A DNA stretch of 60,854 nt from Clostridiales bacterium (GCA_017615755.1 JAFZZM010000067.1:1-60854); one strand, 5' to 3'; shown: positions 41,043 through 50,107, counted from the first letter of the stretch. The notes: generated by a model not told the origin, from the sequence alone. A program made the numbers and translations.

Positions 41043-41184
41043 GTCGAAAGACATATTTATTCTCAGCCCTCGCGCTGGGTGACGTGATATGATTTCCGAA
41101 TGCCTGAGAGCTTCAGTTTGGGATGCCTCGAAAAAGAGGTAAAAGGAAGAGGACCTGTTATCCGAAAATATCGGAAAACAGGGC
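41043..41184 (+). ncRNA. Possible structured RNA or leader before rpsF
   Basis: About 140 nt without a reading frame lie between two promoters. Hairpins are visible: CAGC...GCTG near 41067, CCTCGAAAAAGAGG near 41130, and a strong one, CCTGTTaTCCGA / TCGGAaAACAGG, near 41154-41182. No T run follows the last hairpin directly. I compared it by eye with 6S, SRP, T-box and common riboswitches and could not assign it. Confidence 0.35.
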
Positions 41185-41214
41185 TTGACGCAACCTTTTG
41201 TCTTGTGGTATGCT
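41185..41214 (+). promoter_or_regulatory. Promoter of the rpsF-ssb-rpsR operon
   Basis: TTGACG, an 18-bp spacer and TATGCT, about 110 bp before rpsF. Confidence 0.7.
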
Positions 41215-41270
41215 ATCTCGTGCTGCGAAGGATGCAGAAAGCATATCTTATATGTTAATGAAATATCCTC

Positions 41271-41298
41271 GCTCTCATCGAAATAGGTATGAGAGCCG
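41271..41298 (+). promoter_or_regulatory. Hairpin in the rpsF leader, possible S6:S18 binding site
   Basis: GCTCTCAT / ATGAGAGC pair perfectly around a ten-base loop, followed directly by CCG. rpsF leaders in many bacteria carry a hairpin with a CCG element bound by the S6:S18 complex for autoregulation. The CCG position here is not typical, so this is tentative. Confidence 0.3.
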
Positions 41299-41324
41299 TT
41301 CTAGTCCAGGAGGAGGTGAAAATC

Positions 41325-41612
41325 ATGGCGAACAAGTATGAAATGATGGTTGTTTTGAGCCCTGTTCTCGGAGATGAAGGTATTACTTCTACCACCGATG
41401 CAATCAAGGCCAAGATCGAGACCGGTGCAACGATCGATTCTTTTGAGTCTCTGGGTATGAAGCGTATGGCTTACGAGATCCAGGATCAGAAAGACGGTTT
41501 CTATCTTCTGTTCAACTTCACATCTGATGCTGATTTCCCGAAGGAGATCGAGCGTGTACTGAAGATCACAGAAGGCGTACTGCGTTTCCTCGTTATCCGC
41601 GTTGAGGAGTAA
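41325..41612 (+). CDS. rpsF: 30S ribosomal protein S6
   Basis: Protein of 95 residues. The start at MANKYEMMVVLSP has a perfect AGGAGGTG site; an in-frame ATG lies 36 bp upstream. ESLGMKRMAYEIQDQKDGFYLLFNF is the S6 core and the C-terminal strand is GVLRFLVIRVEE. S6 binds S18 on the platform of the small subunit. First gene of the classical rpsF-ssb-rpsR operon. Confidence 0.96.
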   Translation: MANKYEMMVVLSPVLGDEGITSTTDAIKAKIETGATIDSFESLGMKRMAYEIQDQKDGFYLLFNFTSDADFPKEIERVLKITEGVLRFLVIRVEE

Positions 41613-41635
41613 TTAACGAAAAGGAAGTAACGACT

Positions 41636-42136
41636 ATGAACAAAGTTATTTTAATGGGTAGATTGACGAAAGATCCGGAAGTGAAGCAGACACCGAGCAA
41701 TATTGCGGTTTGTTCCTTTACGGTAGCTTGCGACAGACGTTTCAAGGGCCAGAATGGTGAGCGTCAGACCGACTTCATCTCTTGCGTGGCCTGGCGTCAG
41801 CAGGCAACCCTCCTCGGAAACTATTTCCACAAGGGTTCCCGTATTGCGGTAGTAGGCACACTTCAGTCGAGAAGCTACGATGACCAGAACGGTCAGAAGA
41901 GATACGTTACCGAAGTTGTGGTCGATGAGGTAGAGTTCGTTGATACCAAGGCAGACGGTCAGAACTATGCAGGTGCGGCTTCCGCACAGGCAGCTCCGAT
42001 GGCTCCGCAGGTACAGGCTCCGGCCCAGATGGCACCGCAGACACCACCGCCGGCACAGCAGATCGATCCCGGATTTGAGGCGTCGATGGATTCCGATGAC
42101 AGTTCATCCCTTCCTTTTGATGTTTTAGGATTCTAA
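41636..42136 (+). CDS. ssb: Single-stranded DNA-binding protein
   Basis: Protein of 166 residues. The OB fold covers about 1-105 (MNKVILMGRLTKDPEVKQTP, FTVACDRRFKGQNGERQTDFISCVAWRQQA, GSRIAVVGTLQSRSYDDQNGQKRYVTEVVVDEVEFV). A Gln/Ala/Pro-rich linker leads to an acidic tip, DSDDSSSLPFDVLGF, that contains the usual LPF-like partner-binding motif but ends VLGF in place of the common DDDIPF. It lies 23 bp after rpsF. It serves replication, repair and recombination. Confidence 0.96.
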   Translation: MNKVILMGRLTKDPEVKQTPSNIAVCSFTVACDRRFKGQNGERQTDFISCVAWRQQATLLGNYFHKGSRIAVVGTLQSRSYDDQNGQKRYVTEVVVDEVEFVDTKADGQNYAGAASAQAAPMAPQVQAPAQMAPQTPPPAQQIDPGFEASMDSDDSSSLPFDVLGF

Positions 42137-42276
42137 GGGATACAGATAAGAAGACCTGTATCCGGGTGGGTGGGTCAAACTGCCTGGATCCTAAACGAGA
42201 TTCGATATCAGAATCAAATTTGAATTAACCGGACACGAGAGCGTCCGTGACTTTATCTGAAAGGAGATTACATAAC

Positions 42277-42552
42277 ATGGCTGAAAATAGAGCACCTAAG
42301 GCTACAACTCGCGAGTTTGGCGATCGTGGCATGAAGCAGAGACGTTCCAGAAGAAAGGTATGTGCTTTCTGCGCTGATAAGATCGAAGCAATCGATTACA
42401 AGGATCAGGCTCGTCTTCGTAAGTTCGTTTCTGAGCGCGGCAAGATCCTGCCGAAGCGTATGACAGGTAACTGCGCGAAGCATCAGAGAGAGCTGACTAT
42501 CGCTATCAAGCGTGCAAGACACGTTGCACTTCTGCCTTTCGTAGCAGAGTAA
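42277..42552 (+). CDS. rpsR: 30S ribosomal protein S18
   Basis: Protein of 91 residues. The start at [11 protein letters not shown] follows AAGGAGATT; the frame is open 30 bp further. [43 protein letters not shown] is the S18 signature, with the CxxC pair of the zinc-type (C+) paralogue. The gap after ssb (140 bp) holds two small hairpins (GGATACAG / CTGTATCC and CGGAC / GTCCG) of unknown role. Confidence 0.96.
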   Translation: MAENRAPKATTREFGDRGMKQRRSRRKVCAFCADKIEAIDYKDQARLRKFVSERGKILPKRMTGNCAKHQRELTIAIKRARHVALLPFVAE

Positions 42553-42554
42553 GA

Positions 42555-42568
42555 GCAAGTGCTTTTGG
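42555..42568 (+). repeat. Dispersed word GCAAGTGCTTTTGG, exact copy
   Basis: Exact 14-base copy, two bases after the rpsR stop codon. Confidence 0.8.
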
Positions 42569-42614
42569 CGATGAAAATTTGGTCGGATCCGATGCGATTA
42601 GACCATCAGTAACA

Positions 42615-42643
42615 TTGCGATAATCACACGAACAGTTTATAAT
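42615..42643 (+). promoter_or_regulatory. Promoter of rplI-dnaB
   Basis: TTGCGA, a 17-bp spacer and a perfect TATAAT. The transcript would begin at the base of the terminator-like hairpin that follows. Confidence 0.7.
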
Positions 42644-42647
42644 ATTG

Positions 42648-42685
42648 AGCATCCGTATTTTATGTACGGGTGCTCAATTTTTTTA
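42648..42685 (+). terminator. Terminator or attenuator before rplI
   Basis: TTGAGCATCCGT / ACGGGTGCTCAA with T7 directly after. It can end the rpsF operon, but it also lies at the very 5' end of the rplI transcript, 16 bp before the start codon. Confidence 0.8.
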
Positions 42686-42700
42686 CCGGAGGACGAACAA

Positions 42701-43150
42701 GTGAAGTGCATTTTATTGGCAGATGTTAAGGGTCTGGGCAAAAAAGACGATGTTGTTGAGGTCAACGATGGCTACGCCAGAAACTTTCTTCTGAAGAAGA
42801 AGCTGGCCGTAGAAGCGACAGCAGATAATATGAACAAGAACAAGCTTAAGAAGGGCTCCGAGGCCGAGCATGCCAGAAGAGAACTCGAAGAGGCCAAGAA
42901 GAACGGCAAGCTCCTCGATGGCAAGACCGTTACCCTCGAGGTCAAGACAGGTGAGGGCGGACGTCTTTACGGCGCCGTGACCGCGATGGACGTCGCCGAG
43001 GCGATCAAGAAAGCCGGTTTCGACGTGGATAAGAAGAACGTCGTGATCAAGAACCCGATCAAGAACCTGGGCACATATGAAGTTACCGCGAAGCTCCACA
43101 CGCAGGTCAGCGTCAAAGTGAACGTGGAAGTCGTCGCCCTGGCGCAGTAA
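42701..43150 (+). CDS. rplI: 50S ribosomal protein L9
   Basis: Protein of 149 residues with a GTG start (MKCILLADVKGLGKKDDVVEV) after GGAGG. The family signature, G.V.EVNDGYARNFLLKKKLA, is in the N-terminal domain. A long linker helix rich in Lys and Glu leads to the C-terminal domain (GKTVTLEVKTGEGGRLYGAVTAMDVAEAIKKAG). L9 binds 23S rRNA at the base of the L1 stalk. rplI-dnaB is a conserved Bacillota order. Confidence 0.96.
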   Translation: MKCILLADVKGLGKKDDVVEVNDGYARNFLLKKKLAVEATADNMNKNKLKKGSEAEHARRELEEAKKNGKLLDGKTVTLEVKTGEGGRLYGAVTAMDVAEAIKKAGFDVDKKNVVIKNPIKNLGTYEVTAKLHTQVSVKVNVEVVALAQ

Positions 43151-43195
43151 GGCGCAGCAAGACGCAGTAAGTGAGAATCGAGGATAAGCCGCAGC

Positions 43196-44803
43196 ATGCC
43201 ACAAGCACCTGATAATGTCATGATCCAACGTGTACCGCCGCAGAGCAAGGACGCCGAGCAAGCGGTGCTCTATTGCTGCCTGGAAAGCCAGGACGTCCTG
43301 CAGAGAGCCATGGGTATCCTCCTGGCCGAGGACTTCTATGAGCCGGCACACAAGATCATCTACGACACGATCATAACCCTGTATTCCCAGTCCAAATCCG
43401 TGGACCTCATCACGGTCGGCGACAGCCTGCGCCGTGAGGGAAAACTCGAGAAGGTCGGCGGAATGACATACCTGAGTACCATCGTGGACACCAGGTCGCT
43501 GCTTTCCAACTTTGATGAATATGTGAAGATCGTACGGCAGAAGGCGCAGGCCCGCCGCATGATCAAGAATATCGACGAGATCCTCAAGATGTCGTACGAG
43601 GGCAAGATGGACATCAACAGCCTGATCGAGCTGGCCATCGGCAGACTCTCCGAGATGCGCGACATCAACCGCCAGGATATCTCCTTCCTGGCCCTCAAGG
43701 ACGTACTGGAGCACTCTCTTCGCGATATCCTCCATCCGGAAGACACCCGCGCGATCAAGAGCCATTTCTCCCTGGTGGATCACGTCACGAACGGCTTCCG
43801 TCCGGGCACGCTGACGATCGTCGCCGCGCGTCCTGCCATGGGTAAGTCCGCATTTGTAATCAACATCGCGACCAACGTTGCGCTATACGAGAAGAAGGCC
43901 GTCGCTTTCTTCAGCCTTGAGATGTCCGCCAAGGAAATCGGTAACCGTATCCTTTCCTCCCGCTGCGACATCCCGACCAGCGCCATTCAGTCCACACGCG
44001 GTCTGGAAAAGGACCAGCTCGGCAAGATCACTTCGACACTGCCGGCACTGGGCGTGGCGCCGCTCTACATTGACGATCACTCCGGCCTGAACACCGCCGA
44101 GATGCTGACCCGTTGCCGTGAGCTAAAAGAACTTTGCAATAACGAGCTTGGCATGATCTGTATCGACTATCTCCAGTTGATGCAGCCCGTGGCCCAGCGT
44201 AGTAATTCCAGCCGTCAGCAGGAGATCTCGGAAATTTCCCGTTCCCTCAAGCTGATGGCAAAAGAACTGGACGTTCCGATCATTGCGTTGTCTCAGCTTT
44301 CGCGTGAATCCGAGAAGCGTGACGACCACAGACCGGTGCTTTCCGACCTGCGTGACTCCGGTGCGATCGAGCAGGACGCCGACCTTGTTATGTTTATCCA
44401 CCGTCCGGAGTACTATAGAAGAAAAGAAGAGCCGGAGGAGGAAGAGGGCGAGAAGAAGCCGATCAAGCCGGTCGACGAGGAAAAAGTCGAGAGAGCCGAG
44501 ATCATCATCGCCAAGAACCGTCAAGGTCCGACCAAGACAGTGTACCTGTCCTGGAACGGTTCCAGAACGACCTTCTTCCAGAAGGAAAAAGAGAGAAAAG
44601 ACGGATTCCAGGGCCCGTCCGACGAGGACGCTCCGCCGGAGTACGGATCCGCGAAGAGCGACGATGTGCTTTCCGATTTCGATGCGATCTTCAGCGAGCC
44701 GTCCGGCATGGAATTTGACGAAGTCAGTTACGACGAGGCCGGCTTAGGGCTCGAAGATGCGCCGCTGCCGGATGCCCCGCCGCCGGAAGATGGTAGTTTC
44801 TAA
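43196..44803 (+). CDS. dnaB: Replicative DNA helicase DnaB (DnaC in Bacillus naming)
   Basis: Hexameric helicase of 535 residues. The N-terminal helical domain (VPPQSKDAEQAVLYCCLESQ) is followed by the linker and the RecA-like domain with Walker A ARPAMGKSAF (about 210), FFSLEMSAKEIGNRI, Walker B MICIDYLQLM, and ALSQLSRESEKRDDHRPVLSDLRDSGAIEQDAD. An acidic, Glu-rich insert (EEPEEEEGEKKPIKPVDEEKVE) lies near VMFIHRPEYY. The C-terminal 70 residues are a disordered acidic tail longer than usual. Loader and primase binding could be affected by it. rplI lies 45 bp upstream, and tilS begins directly at the stop codon. Confidence 0.96.
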   Translation: MPQAPDNVMIQRVPPQSKDAEQAVLYCCLESQDVLQRAMGILLAEDFYEPAHKIIYDTIITLYSQSKSVDLITVGDSLRREGKLEKVGGMTYLSTIVDTRSLLSNFDEYVKIVRQKAQARRMIKNIDEILKMSYEGKMDINSLIELAIGRLSEMRDINRQDISFLALKDVLEHSLRDILHPEDTRAIKSHFSLVDHVTNGFRPGTLTIVAARPAMGKSAFVINIATNVALYEKKAVAFFSLEMSAKEIGNRILSSRCDIPTSAIQSTRGLEKDQLGKITSTLPALGVAPLYIDDHSGLNTAEMLTRCRELKELCNNELGMICIDYLQLMQPVAQRSNSSRQQEISEISRSLKLMAKELDVPIIALSQLSRESEKRDDHRPVLSDLRDSGAIEQDADLVMFIHRPEYYRRKEEPEEEEGEKKPIKPVDEEKVERAEIIIAKNRQGPTKTVYLSWNGSRTTFFQKEKERKDGFQGPSDEDAPPEYGSAKSDDVLSDFDAIFSEPSGMEFDEVSYDEAGLGLEDAPLPDAPPPEDGSF

Positions 44804-46393
44804 GTGGAAGATCTGATCCGCGTTGTCGAAGAATATACCGAGATGCATTCTTTACTGCCCCGGACGAAAGTCTTTGCAGGGGTCTCGGGCGGTTGTGATT
44901 CGATGGCGCTTCTTTTTGTCCTGAATGATATCGTAAAGAGGAAATATCCCGAGACGGATTTCACTGCCGTGCATGTGCATCACGGCATTCGTGGCGCGGA
45001 AGCGGACGCAGATGAAGAGATGGTACGACGCTTCTGCGAAACGCTCGGAGTGCCTTTTCAGAGCTTCCGTCTCGACATTCCTGATCTTGCATCCGAAAAC
45101 AAGCGCAGCCTCGAGACCGAGGGGCGGATCCGCCGATATGAGCTTTTTGACGAGCTCTGCGGCTCCGATGGCGTCGTCGCTGTGGCCCATCACATGGAGG
45201 ACCAGGCGGAGAGCATCGCCATGCACATGTTCCGCGGCTGCGGCATGGAAGGACTTGTCGGCATGCGCCCGAAGTCAGGTAACGTCATCCGCCCGTTTCT
45301 GGGGCTCCACAAGGCCGATATAAGGGCGTTCTGCGAGGCGAAGAATATCCCGTTCCATGAGGACGCGACCAACGCCGACAGCGCCTATTCCCGGAATTTC
45401 TTCCGAAACGAGGTCTTTCCGCTGATCGACCGCGGCGTGAACCAGTCCCCCGTGGACGCACTCTGCGGGCTCGGCGAGCGTGTCAAAGATGAGAACGATT
45501 TCCTCGATGATCTCGCTGCAAAAGCACTTGCGAAGATCCAACGGGAGTTGTCTGAGCGGTGTGCTTGCGGCGTGACGGCGGCGCCGTCGATGGCTGGCGA
45601 GACCCAACGTGGCCCGGTGCCATCTGCTCCGGCTGCTGCGATCCTGGCGCATCCCTTGAAGCTCCGTATCCTCAAGAAACTGGCGCTTCAGGCCTGGGGC
45701 GACATCGTGGATATCGAGGCGTGCCACTGGGAGAGCATCCTTCAGATGATGGCCAAAAACGAGAGCAACAAACGCATCTGCCTCCCGGGTGGAAGGATCG
45801 CCCGGATGGAACAGGGAAAAGTGCTGCTGGAACGAGAGGGGGAGGACCTTCTTTCGGCCGGCGGCGGACACATGGAAGGCGTCGGTTTTCTGGTCCGGAA
45901 AGAGGATGGTTCACAGGAACTTCCGCTTTCTTCGATCCCATGCGGAAAAAACGTTAATTTTTTCCAAAGTTTCGTCAGAATCAGGCTTGATTCCATTGAG
46001 AAAGAGGCGGAGGTAGTTTATAATGATACGACATGGTTTATTCCCGAATCTGTCTTGGGAAAAGCCGTGTTGCGGACGAGAAAAGAAGGCGATTCCGTTT
46101 GCCGGGCCGGCACGTCCTTAACGAAGGATCTGCGGCGTTTTATGAACGATGTGCATATTCCGGCAGATGTGAGGGATCAACTGCTTCTGGTCGCGGAAGA
46201 AGACCGGGTGCTCTGGGTGCCGGGACATCTTCACGCAGTGGGCTTTATCGATGCCCCGTCGAGAGAGAAATTCTTCGCATCGGCGGGCAGGGGGGATGAC
46301 AGGGATCCGGACGGGTCCGATTTCCAAAATGACCCATCACAGAAGATCACGCCTGGTCGCGAAAAGTTATACAGGCTAGTGCTTTTCGCGTAG
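44804..46393 (+). CDS. tilS: tRNA(Ile)-lysidine synthase
   Basis: ATP-dependent enzyme that makes lysidine at C34 of tRNA-Ile2. The product has 529 residues with a GTG start immediately after the dnaB stop. The PP-loop is GVSGGCDSMALL (about 26-37). VHVHHGIRGAEADADEEMV and VAVAHHMEDQAESIAMHMFRGCGMEGLVGM follow, as does ATNADSAYSRNFFRNEVFPLI. An insert of about 35 residues (RCACGVTAAPSMAGETQ and on) lies in the middle. The C-terminal TilS domain (VLRTRKEGDSVCRAGTSLTKDLRRFMNDVHIPADVRDQLLLV) is present. tilS-hpt-ftsH is a conserved order in Bacillota. Confidence 0.94.
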   Translation: MEDLIRVVEEYTEMHSLLPRTKVFAGVSGGCDSMALLFVLNDIVKRKYPETDFTAVHVHHGIRGAEADADEEMVRRFCETLGVPFQSFRLDIPDLASENKRSLETEGRIRRYELFDELCGSDGVVAVAHHMEDQAESIAMHMFRGCGMEGLVGMRPKSGNVIRPFLGLHKADIRAFCEAKNIPFHEDATNADSAYSRNFFRNEVFPLIDRGVNQSPVDALCGLGERVKDENDFLDDLAAKALAKIQRELSERCACGVTAAPSMAGETQRGPVPSAPAAAILAHPLKLRILKKLALQAWGDIVDIEACHWESILQMMAKNESNKRICLPGGRIARMEQGKVLLEREGEDLLSAGGGHMEGVGFLVRKEDGSQELPLSSIPCGKNVNFFQSFVRIRLDSIEKEAEVVYNDTTWFIPESVLGKAVLRTRKEGDSVCRAGTSLTKDLRRFMNDVHIPADVRDQLLLVAEEDRVLWVPGHLHAVGFIDAPSREKFFASAGRGDDRDPDGSDFQNDPSQKITPGREKLYRLVLFA

Positions 46394-46424
46394 AACGTGC
46401 AGAAGAGGAAGAAGGGAGACGCAT

Positions 46425-46964
46425 ATGGAACGAGTTTCGGAAGTACTTATTTCCCGTGAGACGATCAATGAGTTTGTCTGCCGCCTGGGCGAACAGATCT
46501 CGAAGGACTATAACGGCGAGGAGATCGTCGTGATCGGTGTTCTTAAGGGCGCGTGTGTGTTCCTGTCCGATCTGATCCGTAAGATCACATGTCCGGTGAT
46601 CCTCGATTTCATGCAGGTCTCCAGTTATTTCAACGGAACCGTGTCGACGGGAAACGTCCATATCCGTAAGGATGTCGATCTTGACCTCGAGGGCAAGAAC
46701 ATCCTCATCGTGGAGGACATCATCGACAGTGGGATCACGATGCAGAGCCTGATGCGCGAGCTCAGCGCAAGAAACCCGAAGAGCATCAAGGTGTGCGCCG
46801 CTTTTGACAAGCCGAGCCGCCGTAAAGTGGAATTTCAAGCAGACTATATCGGGATGGAGATCCCGGATGCTTTTGTCATCGGATATGGTCTGGACTATGC
46901 GGGAAAATACAGAAACCTTCCCGATGTTTGTGTACTTGAACTTGATGGAGGTAACGAAACATGA
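46425..46964 (+). CDS. hpt: Hypoxanthine phosphoribosyltransferase
   Basis: Purine salvage enzyme of 179 residues that makes IMP or GMP from hypoxanthine or guanine and PRPP. The PRPP loop is [15 protein letters not shown] (about 95-108). [15 protein letters not shown] and the flexible-loop residues [11 protein letters not shown] are present, and [24 protein letters not shown] is the C-terminal hood. AAGAAGGGAG precedes the start. The 3' end overlaps the ftsH start by four bases, so they are translationally coupled. Confidence 0.96.
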   Translation: MERVSEVLISRETINEFVCRLGEQISKDYNGEEIVVIGVLKGACVFLSDLIRKITCPVILDFMQVSSYFNGTVSTGNVHIRKDVDLDLEGKNILIVEDIIDSGITMQSLMRELSARNPKSIKVCAAFDKPSRRKVEFQADYIGMEIPDAFVIGYGLDYAGKYRNLPDVCVLELDGGNET

Positions 46965-49081
46965 GTCAAACTGAGAAAAAGCCGATGAAGTCATTCAGCG
47001 GTCTTCCGTTCTACCTGGTATTGATCGTGATACTGGTAGTGACTTCAATCTTCTTCTTCGATAGTTCGTCGAAGAAGTCGACATCTTTGTCGGAGGCTTT
47101 GAACATGATCGTCGATAAGTCGATCGTGAAAGAGGACGTCGTGCTCAATGGTAATACGCTGAAATTTAAGTATTATGATTCGACGACAGGCAAGAAGACC
47201 GAGGTCAGCAAGGATGTTCCGTACGATTCCGAGGATCATGTGCTGACGATCCTTATGGAAGCACAGAATGCGGGTGCGATCGAGAAATTCGAGTACAAGC
47301 AGCCGACGGACGTAAGCTCCATTATGTCGGGCATCATGATCGTCCTGATGGTTGCAGCCATGGTATTCTTCGTATGGCTGAACTTCTCCCGTAACGCTGG
47401 AGAGGGCAGAAACGCCATGAACTTCGGCCGAAGCAAGGCCAAGCTCCACGATCCGACCAAGAACAAGGTGACGTTCGCCGATGTTGCCGGTGCGGATGAG
47501 GAGAAGGAAGAACTTACAGAAGTTGTTGACTTCCTGAAGAATCCGAAAAAGTATTCCGCACTTGGTGCGAAGATCCCGAAGGGTATCCTCCTGAACGGTG
47601 CCCCGGGTACAGGTAAGACATTGCTGGCGAAGGCCGTAGCAGGTGAGGCGGGCGTTCCGTTCTTCTCCATCTCCGGTTCCGACTTCGTAGAAATGTTCGT
47701 CGGTGTCGGTGCAAGCCGTGTACGTGACTTGTTCGACAACGCCAAGAAGAATTCTCCTTGTATCGTGTTCATCGATGAGATCGATGCCGTAGGTCGTCAC
47801 AGAGGTGCCGGCATGGGCGGCGGCCACGATGAGCGTGAGCAGACATTGAACCAGTTGCTCGTCGAGATGGACGGTTTCGGTCCGAACGAGGGCGTTATCG
47901 TTATCGCAGCAACAAACCGTATCGATATCCTTGACCCGGCTCTCCTGCGTCCGGGACGTTTCGACCGCCGTGTGCAGGTTGCCCGTCCTGATATCAAGGG
48001 CCGTGCGCAGATCCTCAAGGTTCACGCGAAGAACAAACCTCTTGCTTCCGACGTTGATCTCAAGGAAATCGCCAAAATCACTCCCGGCTATACCGGTGCG
48101 GATCTGGCGAACCTCCTGAACGAGGCCGCGCTCCTGGCTGCAAGAAAGAATGCAAAAGAAATCACCAAGGCCGAGGTCTCCGAGGCTGTATTCAAGGTAA
48201 TGATCGGACCTGAGAAGAAGAGCCGTGTTATTACCGATAAGGAAAAGCGCTTGACCGCGTTCCACGAGGCGGGTCATGCTATAGTGCTGCGTACGGTTTC
48301 CGAGACCGAGCACGTCGAGCGTGTTTCCATCATCCCGGCAGGTGGCGCGGGTGGTTACACAGCGCATAAGCCGGATGAGGACATCTACTACACAACCAAG
48401 AAGCAGCTGATCGACAGCATCATGGTTTCCCTCGGTGGTCGTGCCGCAGAGCAGATCATCCTCGGCGAGATCAGCACAGGTGCTTCTTCCGACCTGCAGC
48501 ACTGTAATGCGATCGCTCGTGAGATGATCACCCGTTACGGTATGAGTGAGACTTTCCCGAACGTTGTCTTCGATGATGACGACGAGGTATTCATCGGTAA
48601 GAGCTATGGTCATACCAAGAGCTACAGTGACAAGTATGCGGCCATGATCGACGAAGAGATCTGCCGTATCATCGACAAGGCTTATAACGACGTTCTCGAC
48701 CTTCTGAATGCGCGTCTGTCCATTCTCAATGGTGTGGCTCAGCGCCTCCTCGAGAAAGAGAAGATCGAAGGTCCGGAGTTCGAAGAACTGTACGTCAACG
48801 ACGGCGTGCTCCCGGCCGGTTCTGCTTTTGCCGGCGGCGCGGTAGCGACGGCTTCCGCTTCCTCTTCCGATTCTGCTGAGGTGGAGAGCGCAAGCGAGGC
48901 TTCTGAGGCATCTGAGACTTCTGAGACTTCCGAGACTTCCGCTTCCGAGGCTTCCTCCGATGAGGGCTTCGTTCCGGTAAGCGCTGACTCAGAAAGCGCC
49001 GACCTGGATGAGTACATCAAGGAAATCAACGAGAGCGCAGACGCAGTAGTCGAAGAAGACAAGAAAGACGAAGAAGAGTAA
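46961..49081 (+). CDS. ftsH: ATP-dependent zinc metalloprotease FtsH
   Basis: Membrane protease of 706 residues. Helix 1 is at about 14-31 and helix 2 at about 125-142, with a small external domain between. AAA+ motifs: Walker [10 protein letters not shown] (about 212), Walker [13 protein letters not shown], and the SRH ([21 protein letters not shown]). The zinc site is FHEAGHA (His434 and His438), and the third ligand is expected in [14 protein letters not shown]. The last 80 residues are an unusually long Ser/Glu/Ala tail ([19 protein letters not shown]) absent from most family members. The stop codon overlaps a copy of the dispersed word. Confidence 0.96.
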   Translation: MSQTEKKPMKSFSGLPFYLVLIVILVVTSIFFFDSSSKKSTSLSEALNMIVDKSIVKEDVVLNGNTLKFKYYDSTTGKKTEVSKDVPYDSEDHVLTILMEAQNAGAIEKFEYKQPTDVSSIMSGIMIVLMVAAMVFFVWLNFSRNAGEGRNAMNFGRSKAKLHDPTKNKVTFADVAGADEEKEELTEVVDFLKNPKKYSALGAKIPKGILLNGAPGTGKTLLAKAVAGEAGVPFFSISGSDFVEMFVGVGASRVRDLFDNAKKNSPCIVFIDEIDAVGRHRGAGMGGGHDEREQTLNQLLVEMDGFGPNEGVIVIAATNRIDILDPALLRPGRFDRRVQVARPDIKGRAQILKVHAKNKPLASDVDLKEIAKITPGYTGADLANLLNEAALLAARKNAKEITKAEVSEAVFKVMIGPEKKSRVITDKEKRLTAFHEAGHAIVLRTVSETEHVERVSIIPAGGAGGYTAHKPDEDIYYTTKKQLIDSIMVSLGGRAAEQIILGEISTGASSDLQHCNAIAREMITRYGMSETFPNVVFDDDDEVFIGKSYGHTKSYSDKYAAMIDEEICRIIDKAYNDVLDLLNARLSILNGVAQRLLEKEKIEGPEFEELYVNDGVLPAGSAFAGGAVATASASSSDSAEVESASEASEASETSETSETSASEASSDEGFVPVSADSESADLDEYIKEINESADAVVEEDKKDEEE

Positions 49082-49104
49082 GTGCTTTTGAAAAAGAAAA
49101 ACGA

Positions 49105-49136
49105 AAGACCGTCTCACGCGAGGCGGTCTTTTTTGG
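49105..49136 (+). terminator. Terminator of the tilS-hpt-ftsH operon
   Basis: AAGACCGTCT / AGGCGGTCTT (one G-T pair) with a six-base loop and T6 in total. Confidence 0.85.
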
Positions 49137-49149
49137 TACTTCAGGGGCA

Positions 49150-49630
49150 GATGTCTAAAAGTGTGTCTAATTTGAGGTGCAATTCAGACACGGATTCAGA
49201 CAAATAGCTCAAATGTCTAAAAGTGTGTCTAATTTGAGGTGCAATTCAGACGCAGATTCAGACAAATAGCCCAAATGTCTAAAAGTGTGTCTGAATCGGA
49301 GGGCAATTTAGACGCAGATTCAGACAAATAGCCCAAATGTCTAAAAGTGTGTCTGAATCAGGGTGCAATTCAGACGCAGATTCAGACAAAGTGGTCAGAA
49401 AGTGGGTCAGAAATGGGGGGCATTTCTGACCAGGTATTAGACTTTTCGCCAAAAAGTCAGAAAGTGGGTCAGAAATGGGGGCCAAATCTGACCAAGTATT
49501 AGACTTTTCGCCCAAAAGTCAGAAAGCGGGTCAGATAGAGGGGGCATTTCTGACCGGGTATTAGACTTTTAGCCTGAAAGTCAGAAAGTGGGTCAGAAAC
49601 AGGGGGCATTTCTGACCGGGTATCAGACCA
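49150..49630. repeat. 62-bp tandem array, eight units in two arm families
   Basis: Units 1-4 (loops at about 49174, 49236, 49298 and 49360) have GTCTAAAA and GTCTGAAT arms. Units 5-8 (GGTCAGAAA at 49405, 49467 and every 62 bp) have TTTCTGACC as partner. The junction is 7 bp shorter than a full period. In unit 3 GTCTAAAA (49277) pairs with TTTAGAC (49307), and GTCTGAAT (49289) pairs with ATTCAGAC (49318), again interleaved. Between the array and the small gene at 49856 I see no other structure apart from a short GC-rich stretch. Confidence 0.9.
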
Positions 49631-49855
49631 TTCGCAAATTGACGCCTTCGCCACGGCGCCTTCACCACATGAATAAGGACAGTCGCGCTGGTGGGTGACC
49701 TCGATTATTCAACCCAAACCGGCAGCGGGCGCCAACCCCAATTAAACATATCTTAAGATTTTCCGTAGATTTCTTTACTTTGCATTAGCGTTCGATTAAC
49801 ATGCGCGGGGTAAGATAGAGACATAAAGAAAAACAAGTCTACGGAGGGAACGACA

Positions 49856-50107
49856 ATGACAGAGAAAAAGAGCCTTAGAGAAGTATTTGAGACAAACGAG
49901 CAGGCTAGAGAGCAGACCAAGCACATCCTGGCAAGCAGAAGCGTCGTCGCGGTGATCGCATTGGTCGGAATGATCGTTGCCGCCGTCATGTTCGGTATCG
50001 GAATCCATGACCGCGATGGTTCGAAGATCTCCATCTTCGGTCTCATGACACTCATGTGCGCATCGTCTTTCGTCTCCGCATTAAAAGGACTGAAAAAGAA
50101 AGAATAA
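49856..50107 (+). CDS. Small membrane protein, 83 aa
   Basis: The start has a strong GGAGGG site. The N-terminal 28 residues are charged and helical (MTEKKSLREVFETNEQAREQ), followed by two membrane helices (about 29-49, SVVAVIALVGMIVAAVMFGIG; about 58-75, ISIFGLMTLMCASSFVSAL) joined by HDRDGSK, and a basic end (KGLKKKE). I do not recognise a family. The gene is alone between a repeat array and a bidirectional terminator. Confidence 0.75.
   Translation: MTEKKSLREVFETNEQAREQTKHILASRSVVAVIALVGMIVAAVMFGIGIHDRDGSKISIFGLMTLMCASSFVSALKGLKKKE

Noticed and set aside
42138..42165. Terminator after ssb
   Set aside because: GGATACAG / CTGTATCC forms a stem, but no T run follows, and rpsR downstream belongs to the same conserved operon.
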